This document shows, in pieces, positions 26,257-36,342 of a stretch of DNA of 64,000 nt; positions within the stretch are counted from its first letter, which is position 1; each line of letters starts with the position of its first letter. This DNA comes from SMWD01 sp002729875 (GTDB lineage Bacteria > Pseudomonadota > Gammaproteobacteria > Steroidobacterales > GCA-2729495), in contig DASCMH010000005.1 of the NCBI GenBank assembly GCA_036010905.1, positions 1-64,000 of the forward strand, given 5' to 3'. Under the pieces are notes generated by a model, which worked only from the letters and a program-made list of their open reading frames with translations, had not been told where the DNA came from and did no database searches. The translations under genes were made by a program, and so were the position numbers.

Positions 26257-28464
26257 TCAGCGCGACACGATAGTCCGGTCGCCATCATCAACAGGGATAC
26301 TGAAAAGGGCGCGCACATTCTCGTCAAGCACCAACACCTCGCCGGCGGCGAACCCCGCGTCAATATCAATCGGCACTAATAGCTCGCTGCCAACACGAGT
26401 CTGATTATCTGTCAAAATTGTCCGTGCGCCGGTGCCAAGATCAACGGCAATCACCGACATCTGCAACTGGTCGGCCACCAGGGCCTGATTGTTTGCGGTG
26501 TCGATAAAAATACCGGACGGCAAACTGAAAGGGTTTGCATCATCCGGTGTCGTTGCATCGGACAGGATCGTGCGCACGCCGGTCGTCAAATCGATACCGA
26601 TAACCCCCAATTGACCCGGATCAACCACCAGCACACGATTATTTGCCGCATCCAGAGCAATCGCAGCGGGGCTGAGCAGAATATTGCTGTCATCCGGTAT
26701 TGTTGCATCAGAAAAAATTGTGCGCGCACCGGTTACCAGATCAACGGCGATGACGGCAGACAGCCCCGAATCAGTAACCAGCGCCCGGTTGTTACCACTG
26801 TCCACAACAATATTGCTCGGCGCACCAAACGGATTCTGTTCATCAGGAATGGTCGCATCAGACAGGACGGTACGCGCACCCGTTACGAGATCAACCGCCA
26901 GCACAGAGGTCAGGCTTTGATCCACCAGCAGCGCGCGCCCGTTACCCGAATCGATAGCCAGACCAAGCGGTCCCGCAAGCGGATTGTCATCACTCGGCGT
27001 CGTCGCATCGGAAAAAATGGTTCGCGCCCCGGTCACCGCATCAACGGCAATCACCGCATCGATTGCGCTGTCGGTTACCAGCGCGCGGTTATGCGCGGCA
27101 TCGATGACAATAGCGTGGACCGACTGCAACTGGTTGTCGGTCAGCAGCACCGCACTCTCTGGCAGGAACGTCCGTTTGCCCAACCGGTTATCGAGGGTTG
27201 CATCCAGGTTAACGGATACAATTCTGGCCAGAATCGCATCAACGACCAGCGCCCGGTCCCCTGCCTCATCCAGCACCATCGCCCCGGGACGCTGGAAGGT
27301 ATTGCGGTTATCAGGAAAATAATATGATGACACGACCTTGCGCTCACCGGTCGTCAGGTCAACCGCCATAACTACAGCCTGCGCCAGATCAGCAACGAGC
27401 GCCCGGTCATTAGCGGCATCGATGACGATGCCACTGGGAGCGGCAAAGACATTTCTCGAATTCGGCGTTGTTGCAGCTGACAGAATGGTGCGGGAACCGG
27501 TAGTCAAATCGACGGCTATGACGGCAGCCAGCACCCGATCCGTTACAAGAGCGCGATTGTTCGCTGCATCCAGTGCGATACCAGTCGGTGCAGTGAAAGG
27601 ATTCTCCGTATCAGGCGTTGTCGCAGCCGATAAAATTGTCCGGGCACCGCTATCCAGATCGACGGCAACTACAGCACCGAGTCCGGAATCGGTGATCAGC
27701 GCACGATTATGTGCCGCATCTATCACGACAGCATCCGGAGACGTGAACGGATTAGAGGCATCAGGCGTGGTTGCATCGGAAAAAACCGTGCGCGCCCCGG
27801 TCACCAGATCGACGGCAATAACGGCATCAAGAAAAACATCGGTTACCAACGCGCGGTTATTTACGGTATCGACCGCGATACCGTTTGGAGCGCTGAACGG
27901 GTTACCGGCATCCGGCGTTACCGGAGTAGAAAAATAAGTTTGCAGGCCGGTTGTCAAATCGACGCTTACCACAGCCCGCAGGGAATCATCCGTTACCAGC
28001 GCACGATTATTGGCACTGTCGAGAGCAATCTGACGCGGACTCGGCATCAACTCGGTAACAACAATCGTAATGGTGCCGGATTCAGCGTTGTTATTAGCAT
28101 CCTCAATCGTGTAATCAATTGTATCTACACCGATAAACCCGGCATTCGGCGTATAAGTGATGAGCGTATCGACAACTACCGCATTACCCCAGCTGGCTGC
28201 CGTCGCAGTAACAGTACTCGGTTCCACACCCAGATCGTTAACCACATAACTATTAGAGGAATCCAGTAATGTCGCCGCATTAATCTCCAGCACATCATCC
28301 TGCTTAAGACTGAATGTCTTATCTACCGCCCACGGCAGATCGACCCCGGGATCACTGCCGCCACCCGAACCGATTATTGCTGCAATACCGACCAGCAGAA
28401 CGGCAACCAGCGGAATTATCCGTACCCATGGATTCACTATTACTTTACCCATCAACCCTTTCAC
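26257..28464 (-). CDS. Exported repeat protein: cadherin-like domain plus 12-repeat beta-propeller
   Basis: The 735-residue protein has an N-terminal membrane or signal segment (IIPLVAVLLVGIAAIIGSGGG). A tandem-type Ig/cadherin-like domain at about 45-138 follows (TYTPNAGFIGVDTIDYTIEDANNN). From residue 148 there are twelve repeats of about 50 residues with consensus IDAANNRALVTD-x8-VDLTTGARTILSDATTPD-NPF-P. NHL/YWTD-like propeller blades are about this length, so it may form one or two propellers on the cell surface or in the periplasm. Blade 6 is longer and most divergent. No catalytic motif is seen. Confidence 0.85.
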   Translation of the reverse strand: MKGLMGKVIVNPWVRIIPLVAVLLVGIAAIIGSGGGSDPGVDLPWAVDKTFSLKQDDVLEINAATLLDSSNSYVVNDLGVEPSTVTATAASWGNAVVVDTLITYTPNAGFIGVDTIDYTIEDANNNAESGTITIVVTELMPSPRQIALDSANNRALVTDDSLRAVVSVDLTTGLQTYFSTPVTPDAGNPFSAPNGIAVDTVNNRALVTDVFLDAVIAVDLVTGARTVFSDATTPDASNPFTSPDAVVIDAAHNRALITDSGLGAVVAVDLDSGARTILSAATTPDTENPFTAPTGIALDAANNRALVTDRVLAAVIAVDLTTGSRTILSAATTPNSRNVFAAPSGIVIDAANDRALVADLAQAVVMAVDLTTGERKVVSSYYFPDNRNTFQRPGAMVLDEAGDRALVVDAILARIVSVNLDATLDNRLGKRTFLPESAVLLTDNQLQSVHAIVIDAAHNRALVTDSAIDAVIAVDAVTGARTIFSDATTPSDDNPLAGPLGLAIDSGNGRALLVDQSLTSVLAVDLVTGARTVLSDATIPDEQNPFGAPSNIVVDSGNNRALVTDSGLSAVIAVDLVTGARTIFSDATIPDDSNILLSPAAIALDAANNRVLVVDPGQLGVIGIDLTTGVRTILSDATTPDDANPFSLPSGIFIDTANNQALVADQLQMSVIAVDLGTGARTILTDNQTRVGSELLVPIDIDAGFAAGEVLVLDENVRALFSIPVDDGDRTIVSR
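26260..28023 (-). repeat. Coding tandem repeats, about 150 bp each, 12 copies
   Basis: The DNA repeats recur with strongly conserved blocks (for example GTTGCATCGGA-type and ACCAGATCAACGGC-type segments on the plus strand). Copies 7-10 are the most alike at protein level. Such repeats can expand or contract by recombination. Confidence 0.75.
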
Positions 28465-28571
28465 AACTTAATCCTGTACATATGCCCGGGCACCAATAAC
28501 CACACTGGTGAACAGCACGACCATGCCGGGCACAATTAAACCACGCCAACCGGCCAGAGGCTGTCACCCAT

Positions 28572-30011
28572 TTATAATTTACTGCGCAATATTTCGTTGA
28601 CCTGACCCGGGTTGGCTTTCCCCTGGGTCGCTTTCATAACCTGGCCGACGAGAAAGCCCAGGACTTTGGTTTTACCATCCCGATACTGCCGGACCTGTTC
28701 CGGACAATCGGCAATGACCTGAGCTATGATTTTATCAAGTTCGCCACTATCGCTGATCTGCTTAAGACCCTGGCTGGTAATAATCTCATCTGCCGTACCG
28801 GCACCTTGCCACATGGCCTCGAAAACTTCCTTGGCGATCTTGCCCGAAATCGTATGATCGGCAATACGCACCAGCAAAGCAGCCAGTTGCTGTGCCGTAA
28901 CGGGGCTCTCTTCAATGCCTATACCCGCCCTGTTCAGCGCCCCGGATAACTCGCCCATAACCCAGTTTGCAGCCATTTTCACTTCACCGCCAGCCTCCCG
29001 GAGAAGCCTGGCGGCAACTTCAAAATAGTCCGCCTGGGAGCGACTGGCCACCAACACCCGGACATCTGCTGCTTTCAGACCATACTCAGCCACGAAACGC
29101 TGCTGCTTGGCATCCGGCAACTCCGGCAATTCGCTGCGCAGAGTATCAATGGTGGCAGAATCGATCTCGACCGGCAATAAATCCGGATCCGGAAAATAGC
29201 GATAATCATTCGCCTCTTCTTTCGAACGCATCGCACGTGTCCGGTCATGATCAGAATCGTACAGGCGGGTCTCCTGCACAACCTCACCACCGTCCTCAAG
29301 AATATCAATCTGGCGCTCAACCTCGATATTGATCGCACGCTCCACAAAGCGGAATGAATTCAAATTCTTCAATTCTGCCCGGATACCCAGTTCTTTCTGA
29401 CCAAGCGGGCGCACTGATATGTTGGCATCACAACGGAACGAACCTTCCTGCATGTTCCCGTCAGAAATGCCGATATAGCGCACGATCTGGTGAATCTTGC
29501 GCATATATGCAACCGCTTCCTCTGCCGAGCGCAGGTCCGGCTCGGAAACAATTTCCAGCAACGGGGTGCCGGCCCGATTCAGGTCAATACCACTCTCGCC
29601 ATCGAATGCATCATGCACGGATTTGCCGGCATCCTCTTCCAGATGTGCGCGGGTTACACCAATTGTTTTCTTGCTATCGTCTTCAAGGGTAATTTCCAGT
29701 TGCCCGAAACCGACGATGGGCAGTTCGTACTGGCTGATCTGGTAACCCTTGGGCAAATCGGGATAAAAATAATTCTTGCGCGCAAATACCGAACGCGGCG
29801 CGATCCCGGCATCAATCGCCAGGCCGAAACGTACGGCCATGCGGACGGCCTCGATATTCAGCACCGGCAACACACCGGGGTAACCAAGGTCGACAAGACA
29901 GGCCTGCGTATTGGGCTCGGCACCATACATGGTCGGCGCGCCGGAAAAGATTTTGCTGCTGGTTGCAAGCTGGGTGTGAATCTCAAGCCCGATGACTGTT
30001 TCCCATTGCAT
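28572..30011 (-). CDS. gatB: Aspartyl/glutamyl-tRNA amidotransferase subunit B
   Basis: The 479-residue protein starts MQWETVIGLEIHTQLAT, with a GGGG-type ribosome site and only two bases after the gatA stop. LPKGYQISQYELPI and NLNSFRFVERAINIE are GatB signatures, and the C-terminal GatB_Yqey tail ends GQVNEILRSKL. GatB binds the misacylated tRNA and carries the kinase site. Its presence with gatA and gatC means Gln-tRNA or Asn-tRNA is made by transamidation. Confidence 0.97.
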   Translation of the reverse strand: MQWETVIGLEIHTQLATSSKIFSGAPTMYGAEPNTQACLVDLGYPGVLPVLNIEAVRMAVRFGLAIDAGIAPRSVFARKNYFYPDLPKGYQISQYELPIVGFGQLEITLEDDSKKTIGVTRAHLEEDAGKSVHDAFDGESGIDLNRAGTPLLEIVSEPDLRSAEEAVAYMRKIHQIVRYIGISDGNMQEGSFRCDANISVRPLGQKELGIRAELKNLNSFRFVERAINIEVERQIDILEDGGEVVQETRLYDSDHDRTRAMRSKEEANDYRYFPDPDLLPVEIDSATIDTLRSELPELPDAKQQRFVAEYGLKAADVRVLVASRSQADYFEVAARLLREAGGEVKMAANWVMGELSGALNRAGIGIEESPVTAQQLAALLVRIADHTISGKIAKEVFEAMWQGAGTADEIITSQGLKQISDSGELDKIIAQVIADCPEQVRQYRDGKTKVLGFLVGQVMKATQGKANPGQVNEILRSKL

Positions 30012-30013
30012 CG

Positions 30014-31474
30014 TCAGCACCCCGCCACGCAATCCGGCGCTTTAAGGTGCCAGTCTGTTTGCTGCTGATAGCGATGCGCAAAATTGAGTACGATTTGTTC
30101 GCCAAACGCCGGTCCGATCAACTGCAGGCCGACGGGCAATCCGGCAGAAAATCCGCACGGCAATGACACGCCGGGCAATCCTGCCAGGTTCACGCCAATC
30201 GTGTAGATATCATTCAGGTACATTTGCACCGGATCCTCAGTCTTTTCGCCGAGTTTGAACGCCGGTGTCGGTGTGGTCGGGCCGGCGATAATATCAACCG
30301 ATTCAAAACACCTGCGGAAATCGTCGGCAATCAGCTGGCGTGCCTTTTGTGCCTGCAAATAATAGGCATCATAGTAGCCGGCAGACAGTACGTAGGTGCC
30401 GGTCATGATGCGTCGCTTGACCTCGGCGCCAAAACCCTCCTTACGGGTCAACTTATACAACTCTTCCAGGTCCCGGGGATTTGCATGCCGATGGCCAAAA
30501 CGCACGCCGTCAAAACGTGCCAGGTTAGACGAGCACTCGGCCGGGGCAACGATGTAATAGGTCGGTATCGATGCATCGATATGCGGCAGTGACACCTCTG
30601 CGACCGTCGCGCCAAGCCCCTCGAAAACCGTAATTGCAGCACGAACACAGGCTGCGGACTCAGCTTCAAGCCCGGCGTCGAAAAATTCAGCCGGGATACC
30701 GATGCGTTTGCCCTCAAGCGATGCCCCAAGCTCTGCGGTAAAATCCGGCACCGGGCAATCGGCCGAAGTTGAATCCCGCGGATCGAACCCTGCCATCGCC
30801 TGCAACATCAACGCCGCATCTTCAGCCGTTAATGACAGCACACCCGCCTGATCGAGGCTCGAAGCAAAGGCGATCATACCGTAGCGCGATACGCGGCCGT
30901 AGGTTGGCTTGAAGCCGGTGATGCCGGTCAATGCCGCCGGCTGACGAATAGAACCGCCGGTGTCGGTACCGGTTGCGGCAGCAACAAAGCCCGCCGCCAC
31001 GGCAGCAGCCGAGCCGCCGGACGAACCACCCGGCGACCGGGCCAGATCCCACGGATTGGCAACCGGGCCGAAGAAACTCGTTTCATTCGACGAACCCATC
31101 GCAAATTCATCCATGTTGGTCTTGCCGACGACAACCATACCGGCTGCGGCCAGGTTCTTTACAACTGTTGCATCATAAGGAGAAATGAAATTGTCGAGCA
31201 TTCTTGAGCCACATGTCGTCAGGACATCGCGGGTACAGAAGATATCCTTGTGCGCAATCGGTACCCCGGTTAATGGCCCACCGTTGCCTGCCGCAAGCAT
31301 GGCATCGGCGGCATCAGCAGCGATCAGTGCCTGATCTCCGGTCACGGTAATAAAGGCGTTTAACGCTCCATCTCCCGCAGCGATCCTGGTCAGCGCTGCC
31401 TCGGTCAACTCGCGACTGGTGACGGAACCTTCCCTGAGGGCCGCGGCAATTTCAGTAATTGTCTGTCGTTGCAT
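30014..31474 (-). CDS. gatA: Aspartyl/glutamyl-tRNA amidotransferase subunit A
   Basis: The 486-residue amidase subunit releases ammonia from glutamine for transamidation. The amidase signature GGSSGGSAAAVAAG and ATGTDTGGSIRQPAA supply the Ser-cisSer-Lys triad, with the Lys in PIAHKDIF. The C-terminal region LPVGLQLIGPAFGE is standard. It is between gatC and gatB. Confidence 0.97.
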   Translation of the reverse strand: MQRQTITEIAAALREGSVTSRELTEAALTRIAAGDGALNAFITVTGDQALIAADAADAMLAAGNGGPLTGVPIAHKDIFCTRDVLTTCGSRMLDNFISPYDATVVKNLAAAGMVVVGKTNMDEFAMGSSNETSFFGPVANPWDLARSPGGSSGGSAAAVAAGFVAAATGTDTGGSIRQPAALTGITGFKPTYGRVSRYGMIAFASSLDQAGVLSLTAEDAALMLQAMAGFDPRDSTSADCPVPDFTAELGASLEGKRIGIPAEFFDAGLEAESAACVRAAITVFEGLGATVAEVSLPHIDASIPTYYIVAPAECSSNLARFDGVRFGHRHANPRDLEELYKLTRKEGFGAEVKRRIMTGTYVLSAGYYDAYYLQAQKARQLIADDFRRCFESVDIIAGPTTPTPAFKLGEKTEDPVQMYLNDIYTIGVNLAGLPGVSLPCGFSAGLPVGLQLIGPAFGEQIVLNFAHRYQQQTDWHLKAPDCVAGC

Positions 31475-31529
31475 GGTGTATTCAGGTCTCGGTCAGCGGG
31501 TGATTACAGGTGGTCATTCTCAATTATCC

Positions 31530-31817
31530 TTATTCAATGACCCTGGGCACACGATAAAAACCGTCACCTACAGCCTGAGCATTGCGCTGATACGACTCAC
31601 GCTGATCGGTTTCAGTTGCCTCATCCGGGCGCAGACGCTGACTCATCTCGTGCGGATGCGCCATCGGCAAAACAGCTGACGTGTCGAGTTCGCCCAACTT
31701 TGCAACCAGGTCGATAATGCTCGACAACTTGTCCACATAGTCAGTGATCTCGTCATCACTGACTTCAAGACGCGCAAGCTGCGCGATGTGGGCGACATCA
31801 CTTTTAGACAGTGCCAT
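31530..31817 (-). CDS. gatC: Aspartyl/glutamyl-tRNA amidotransferase subunit C
   Basis: The 95-residue protein begins MALSKSDVAHIAQLARLEVS and ends GDGFYRVPRVIE, the normal GatC pattern. It wraps around the GatA-GatB interface to stabilise the complex. It heads the gatCAB operon and is divergent from mreB, the usual arrangement in many Gammaproteobacteria. Confidence 0.95.
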   Translation of the reverse strand: MALSKSDVAHIAQLARLEVSDDEITDYVDKLSSIIDLVAKLGELDTSAVLPMAHPHEMSQRLRPDEATETDQRESYQRNAQAVGDGFYRVPRVIE

Positions 31818-31870
31818 GGGACCTTATCCATACAGGCCGGAGAACCGGGGGAGCTAATGATAATCTCCGG

Positions 31871-31899
31871 TTGCCCAAAATCCCACTGATTGCTAGAGT
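31871..31899 (+). promoter_or_regulatory. Candidate promoter of the mreB operon
   Basis: TTGCCC (31871-31876), 17 bases, then TAGAGT (31894-31899), about 40 bases before the mreB ATG. Both hexamers match four of six consensus bases. It lies in the gatC-mreB divergent region. Confidence 0.45.
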
Positions 31900-31938
31900 A
31901 ACAAGCGTTTTACTGGTTCTTTTTTGTGGGTTATTTTG

Positions 31939-32982
31939 ATGCTGAAACGGCTGCTCGGCTACTTTTCCAACGACCTGTCAATTGACTTGGGAACTGCCAA
32001 CACTCTGATCTATTTATCCGGGCACGGTGTCGTGCTTGATGAACCCTCGGTTGTGGCTATCCGCGAAGAGCCGGGGCGAGGCGGCAAGAGCGTCGCCGCA
32101 GTCGGTGTTGAGGCAAAAAATATGCTGGGTCGCACGCCCGGTAATATAACGGCAATCCGGCCGCTTAAAGACGGGGTCATTGCCGACTTCACCGTCACGG
32201 AGAAGATGCTCCAGCACTTTATTCATAAAACTCACCCAAACCGCTATTTTCGCCCGAGTCCGCGGGTGCTCGTCTGTGTGCCGTATGGCTCGACCCAGGT
32301 TGAGCGCCGGGCAATCCGTGAATCCGCCGAAGGCGCCGGGGCACGCAAAGTATTTCTGATCGAGGAACCGATGGCTGCCGCAATTGGTGCCGGCATGCCG
32401 GTACATGAGGCCCGCGGCTCGATGGTACTCGATGTCGGTGGCGGCACCTCCGAGGTCGCGGTGATTTCACTGAACGGTATTGTCTACGCATCATCGGTAC
32501 GCATCGGTGGCGATCGATTCGACGAAGCCATTATTAATTACGTCAGGCGCAACTATGGCATCCTCATCGGCGAAGCGACCGCCGAACGCATCAAGCATGA
32601 GATCGGCTCGGCTTATCCGGGTGAAGAAGTGTGCGAGTTATCCGTCAAGGGTCGCAACCTGTCCGAAGGCGTGCCGCGGAGCTTCAGCCTTAACAGCAAT
32701 GAGATTCTTGAAGCCCTGCAGGAACCGCTGCAAGGCATCGTGGGCGCCGTCAAGGGCGCCCTGGAACAAACCCCGCCCGAACTCGGTGCCGATGTCGCGG
32801 AACGCGGTATTGTCCTGACCGGCGGCGGTGCACTGTTACGTGACCTTGACAAACTATTGATGGAAGAAACCGGCTTGCCGGTCGTCGTCTCCGAAGACCC
32901 GCTGACCTGTGTAGCCCGCGGAGGCGGTCGGGTCATCGAACTAATAGATGAACAGGGTCCCGGTGTTTTCGGGTTGGATTAA
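31939..32982 (+). CDS. mreB: Rod shape-determining protein MreB
   Basis: The 347-residue bacterial actin has phosphate loops DLGTANTLIYL and DVGGGTSEVAVI and the adenosine motif LTGGGALLRDLD. MreB filaments direct the elongasome in rod-shaped cells. The ATG at 31939 (MLKRLLGYFSNDLS) matches the family start, including its amphipathic membrane-binding N-terminus; an upstream in-frame GTG is less likely. It is first of a run of eleven same-strand genes. Confidence 0.97.
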   Translation: MLKRLLGYFSNDLSIDLGTANTLIYLSGHGVVLDEPSVVAIREEPGRGGKSVAAVGVEAKNMLGRTPGNITAIRPLKDGVIADFTVTEKMLQHFIHKTHPNRYFRPSPRVLVCVPYGSTQVERRAIRESAEGAGARKVFLIEEPMAAAIGAGMPVHEARGSMVLDVGGGTSEVAVISLNGIVYASSVRIGGDRFDEAIINYVRRNYGILIGEATAERIKHEIGSAYPGEEVCELSVKGRNLSEGVPRSFSLNSNEILEALQEPLQGIVGAVKGALEQTPPELGADVAERGIVLTGGGALLRDLDKLLMEETGLPVVVSEDPLTCVARGGGRVIELIDEQGPGVFGLD

Positions 32983-33049
32983 CCACTTCAGCCCGCCCCA
33001 ACCGCAAACCCGGCACCTGGCTGCCGGGCAAGCATGACAACGGCAGAGC

Positions 33050-33970
33050 ATGACGCTCAGCAGATCTGACAGCGACCAACGCGCTTTACGCAATACAGGC
33101 TACGGCCTGCGAACGGTCATGCTGTGCATGTTATCCGTCGCAGTCATGGTGCTCGACCACAACAATGAACACCTGAATACGGTGCGACGCATTATGTCTG
33201 CCGCCATCCATCCGATTCGCCTGGTTATTGATGCCCCCTTCTCTCTTGGTCACTGGATTGGCGATAGTGCTGCAACACATAACGAACTGATGGATGAGAA
33301 CCGTCAACTGAAGGAACAGAATCTGATCCAGAGTGCCCGCCTGCAACGCTATGTCGCGCTGGTAGCGGAAAATACGAGACTCAGAGCACTCTTTGACTCA
33401 ACCGCCAAGATTGCCAGCCGGGTACTCATTGGTGAGATCCTGTCGATCGACATGAACCCGTTCCGTCACCGCATTACGATTAACAAAGGCAGCAACGACG
33501 GGTTGTATGTCGGGCAGGCTTTGATCGACGCCGACGGTATCATTGGCCAGATCGTCCGCGACCAGTTTTTCTCCGCCGAGGCACTGTTGATCACCGACAT
33601 TGATCACGCAATACCGGTCGAAATAGTACGCAACCGGTTGCGCACTATTGCGGTCGGCACCGGCAACCTGGAACGGCTATCGTTGCCGTTCCTGCCGCGT
33701 AATACCGATGTGGTGGACGGCGATATCCTGGTAACCTCCGGACTGGGCGGCACGTTCCCACCCGGTTACCCGGTTGGCATTATTTATGAGATTGCCAGCG
33801 ACAGGGGCGAACCGTTCCTGGCTGTCAGCGCCAGGCCGGCAGCCGGCCTGAACCGGATCCGTGAAGTCCTGTTGATCTGGCCCGAATCCACTGCAGCGCA
33901 GCGCGCAACTGATGAAGACGGCAACCTTGCGACCAGCCCACCCACAGCGGCGATCGAGGCTCCACCATGA
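33050..33970 (+). CDS. mreC: Rod shape-determining protein MreC
   Basis: The 306-residue protein has one N-terminal membrane helix (VMLCMLSVAVMVL). A coiled-coil (ELMDENRQLKEQNLIQSARLQRY) follows, then the two-barrel periplasmic domain with NKGSNDGLYVGQALIDADGI and TSGLGGTFPPGYPVG. MreC forms filaments that activate PBP2-RodA. It overlaps mreD by four bases. Confidence 0.95.
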   Translation: MTLSRSDSDQRALRNTGYGLRTVMLCMLSVAVMVLDHNNEHLNTVRRIMSAAIHPIRLVIDAPFSLGHWIGDSAATHNELMDENRQLKEQNLIQSARLQRYVALVAENTRLRALFDSTAKIASRVLIGEILSIDMNPFRHRITINKGSNDGLYVGQALIDADGIIGQIVRDQFFSAEALLITDIDHAIPVEIVRNRLRTIAVGTGNLERLSLPFLPRNTDVVDGDILVTSGLGGTFPPGYPVGIIYEIASDRGEPFLAVSARPAAGLNRIREVLLIWPESTAAQRATDEDGNLATSPPTAAIEAPP

Positions 33971-34467
33971 GCCGTAACGGCGCAGCGCATTGGCCAGCCT
34001 GGCTGGTATTGATTGCCGCCGCTGCACTCGTCAGCCTGCCGCTGCCCGGATTCATTACACCGTTTCGTCCACCGTGGGCCGCCATCGCTCTGATTTACTG
34101 GATCATGATGTGGCCACGGGTATTCAGTATCGGCAGTGCCTGGATCATCGGGTTGCTACTCGACATTCTGCAAGGCGACCTGCTCGGCCAGCATGCCTTT
34201 GCGCTGAGTGTTATCGCCTACCTGACACAGCGGTTTCATTTACAGATCCGCATCTTTCCACTCTGGCAACTGACCATGACGGTAGGCGCTCTGCTGGCCA
34301 TCAACGCCTTCATACTGTTCTGGATAGATGGTGTGGCCGGCAACCCACCAATCGGCCTTGCCCGCTGGACGCAGGTTTTTGTCGGTGTAATCCTGTGGCC
34401 ACCGGTCATGACCATCATGGACCGAATTCGCGAAGCTATTGAAAACCGCGGCCAGACTTTCACCTGA
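33967..34467 (+). CDS. mreD: Rod shape-determining protein MreD
   Basis: This 166-residue protein is almost wholly membrane-embedded, with about five spans (LVLIAAAALVSLPLPGF; PWAAIALIYWIMMWP; IIGLLLDILQGDLLG). GLLLDILQGDLLGQHAFAL is the typical MreD segment. It is coupled to mreC by a four-base overlap. Confidence 0.92.
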   Translation: MSRNGAAHWPAWLVLIAAAALVSLPLPGFITPFRPPWAAIALIYWIMMWPRVFSIGSAWIIGLLLDILQGDLLGQHAFALSVIAYLTQRFHLQIRIFPLWQLTMTVGALLAINAFILFWIDGVAGNPPIGLARWTQVFVGVILWPPVMTIMDRIREAIENRGQTFT

Positions 34468-34482
34468 TCAAAAAATACCCAC

Positions 34483-36342
34483 ATGGCAACGACTAACAGA
34501 TTAAAAGATCATTGGGCAGAGCAGCAGATTTTCTTGCGGCGAGTCATTGCCGCTACGATCCTGATGATTGGCATGATCATGATCGTACTGGTTCGACTCG
34601 GCCAATTGCAGATTGTCGAATATGAGTATTTTTCTGCACAATCGCAGGGCAACCGGATCCGCATCCAGCCGTTAACCCCGACCCGCGGACTCATTTATGA
34701 CCGCAACGGGACAGTGCTGGCCGACAACCTGCCAAGTTATCAGCTTGAGCTGACGCCGGAACAAGTACCGGACATGGCCGGGACGCTGGATCGTCTCGCG
34801 CTGTTTGGACTCATCGACACCGAAAATATTGACTCAATCCAGGCGCTGATTCGCCAGCAGCGACGCTTTGACTCGATCCCGATCCGCCGCCGGCTGACAG
34901 ATGTTGAGGTCGCTAAATTTGCTATTGAACGCCCGCGCTTCCCGGGTGTCGATATCCATGCCCGGCTGGCACGCAATTATCCCTACGGCAAAGCTGTCGC
35001 GCATGCGCTCGGCTATGTCAGCGGCATTAGTGCAGCGGACGTACAGACCATCGACAAAACCAACTATGCCGGCACCTCACTGATTGGCAAGATCTCACTC
35101 GAACGACATTATGAGCAAGAGCTGCACGGCAACGTCGGCCACGAGGAAGTCCTGGTCAACGCCCGTGGACGCATCATGCAGGGGCTTAATGCAGAATCGG
35201 CGGTGCCCGGCAAGGATCTGATCCTGACCCTCGACATCGAATCACAGCTTGCCGCTCACCAGGCGCTCGCCGGACGGCGCGGTGCCGTCGTCGCGATTGA
35301 GCCCGGGACCGGTGAGATCCTGGTGTTTGCCAGCGAGCCATCTTTCGACCCGAATGCAATCAGCATTGGCATAAGTCGCAGGGATTACCGTGCGCTGCAG
35401 GAAAATCCTGACCTGCCGCTGTTCAATCGCGCCCTGCAGGGGACCTATCCTCCGGGCTCGACACTCAAACCGATCATCGCCCTGGCTGCCCTGCACTACG
35501 AGACAATGGATTCCAGGCAATCCTTATTCTGTGACGGCGATTACTCGTTACCGGACAGCACTCACCGTTATCGCGACTGGAAGCAAGGCGGTCATGGGCC
35601 GATGAACATGCACACGGCGATCGAACAGTCCTGCGATGTTTATTTTTATCAACTGGCGCACGAATTGGGCATTGATCGTATTGAATCATTCCTGAAACGC
35701 TTCGGGCTGGGCAGCAAAACCGGGATTGATCTCGCGGGGGAGAAAAATGGGCTGGTGCCGGGACGGGTCTGGAAGCGCGGTGCCTTTGAGCAACGAGGAA
35801 ATAAGATCTGGTTTCCTGGTGAAACCGTTATTACCGGCATCGGTCAGGGCTACCTGCTCGTGACGCCACTGCAGTTGGCACATGCGGCGGCAACCATCGC
35901 TAACCGTGGCCGGCGCTTCCAACCGACACTGTTACGCGGCTACAGCAATCCGGCCAGTAGCGCGGTGGAATTCATACAACCTATAGCAATGGACTCGGTT
36001 GGCATCATCAATGATGATCAGTGGGAGCAAATCATCAGTGCGATGCATGCCGTCATGCAGGGTGAACATGGTACGGCCCGGGCCGCAGGCGCAGATGCGC
36101 CATTTACAATGGCCGGCAAGAGCGGTACGGCACAAGTCTTTAGCGTCGCGCAGGACAAGGAATACGATGCCGAGGAAATTGAGGAGCGCATGCGCGATCA
36201 CGCCTTGTTTATTGCATTTGCCCCACTTGAAGACCCGCAAATCGCCGTTGCGGTCATCGTCGAGAACGGTGAAAGCGGCGGCGGCACTGCCGCACCTGTC
36301 GCGCGAATCGTTATGGATACATACCTGCGAGACCTGTTATGA
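34483..36342 (+). CDS. mrdA: Penicillin-binding protein 2 (elongation transpeptidase)
   Basis: The 619-residue class B PBP has one membrane anchor near residues 20-40, a dimerisation domain (TPTRGLIYDRNGTVLADNLPS) and a transpeptidase domain. The active-site motifs are SxxK in YPPGSTLKP, SxN-type SCD in EQSCDVYFYQ, and KSG in AGKSGTAQV. It crosslinks side-wall peptidoglycan with RodA. Its last codon overlaps rodA (ATGA). Confidence 0.97.
   Translation: MATTNRLKDHWAEQQIFLRRVIAATILMIGMIMIVLVRLGQLQIVEYEYFSAQSQGNRIRIQPLTPTRGLIYDRNGTVLADNLPSYQLELTPEQVPDMAGTLDRLALFGLIDTENIDSIQALIRQQRRFDSIPIRRRLTDVEVAKFAIERPRFPGVDIHARLARNYPYGKAVAHALGYVSGISAADVQTIDKTNYAGTSLIGKISLERHYEQELHGNVGHEEVLVNARGRIMQGLNAESAVPGKDLILTLDIESQLAAHQALAGRRGAVVAIEPGTGEILVFASEPSFDPNAISIGISRRDYRALQENPDLPLFNRALQGTYPPGSTLKPIIALAALHYETMDSRQSLFCDGDYSLPDSTHRYRDWKQGGHGPMNMHTAIEQSCDVYFYQLAHELGIDRIESFLKRFGLGSKTGIDLAGEKNGLVPGRVWKRGAFEQRGNKIWFPGETVITGIGQGYLLVTPLQLAHAAATIANRGRRFQPTLLRGYSNPASSAVEFIQPIAMDSVGIINDDQWEQIISAMHAVMQGEHGTARAAGADAPFTMAGKSGTAQVFSVAQDKEYDAEEIEERMRDHALFIAFAPLEDPQIAVAVIVENGESGGGTAAPVARIVMDTYLRDLL

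Noticed and set aside
26260..28023. Regular repeats as a possible CRISPR array
   Set aside because: The repeat unit is about 150 bp, fully coding, and corresponds to 50-residue propeller blades without unique spacers.
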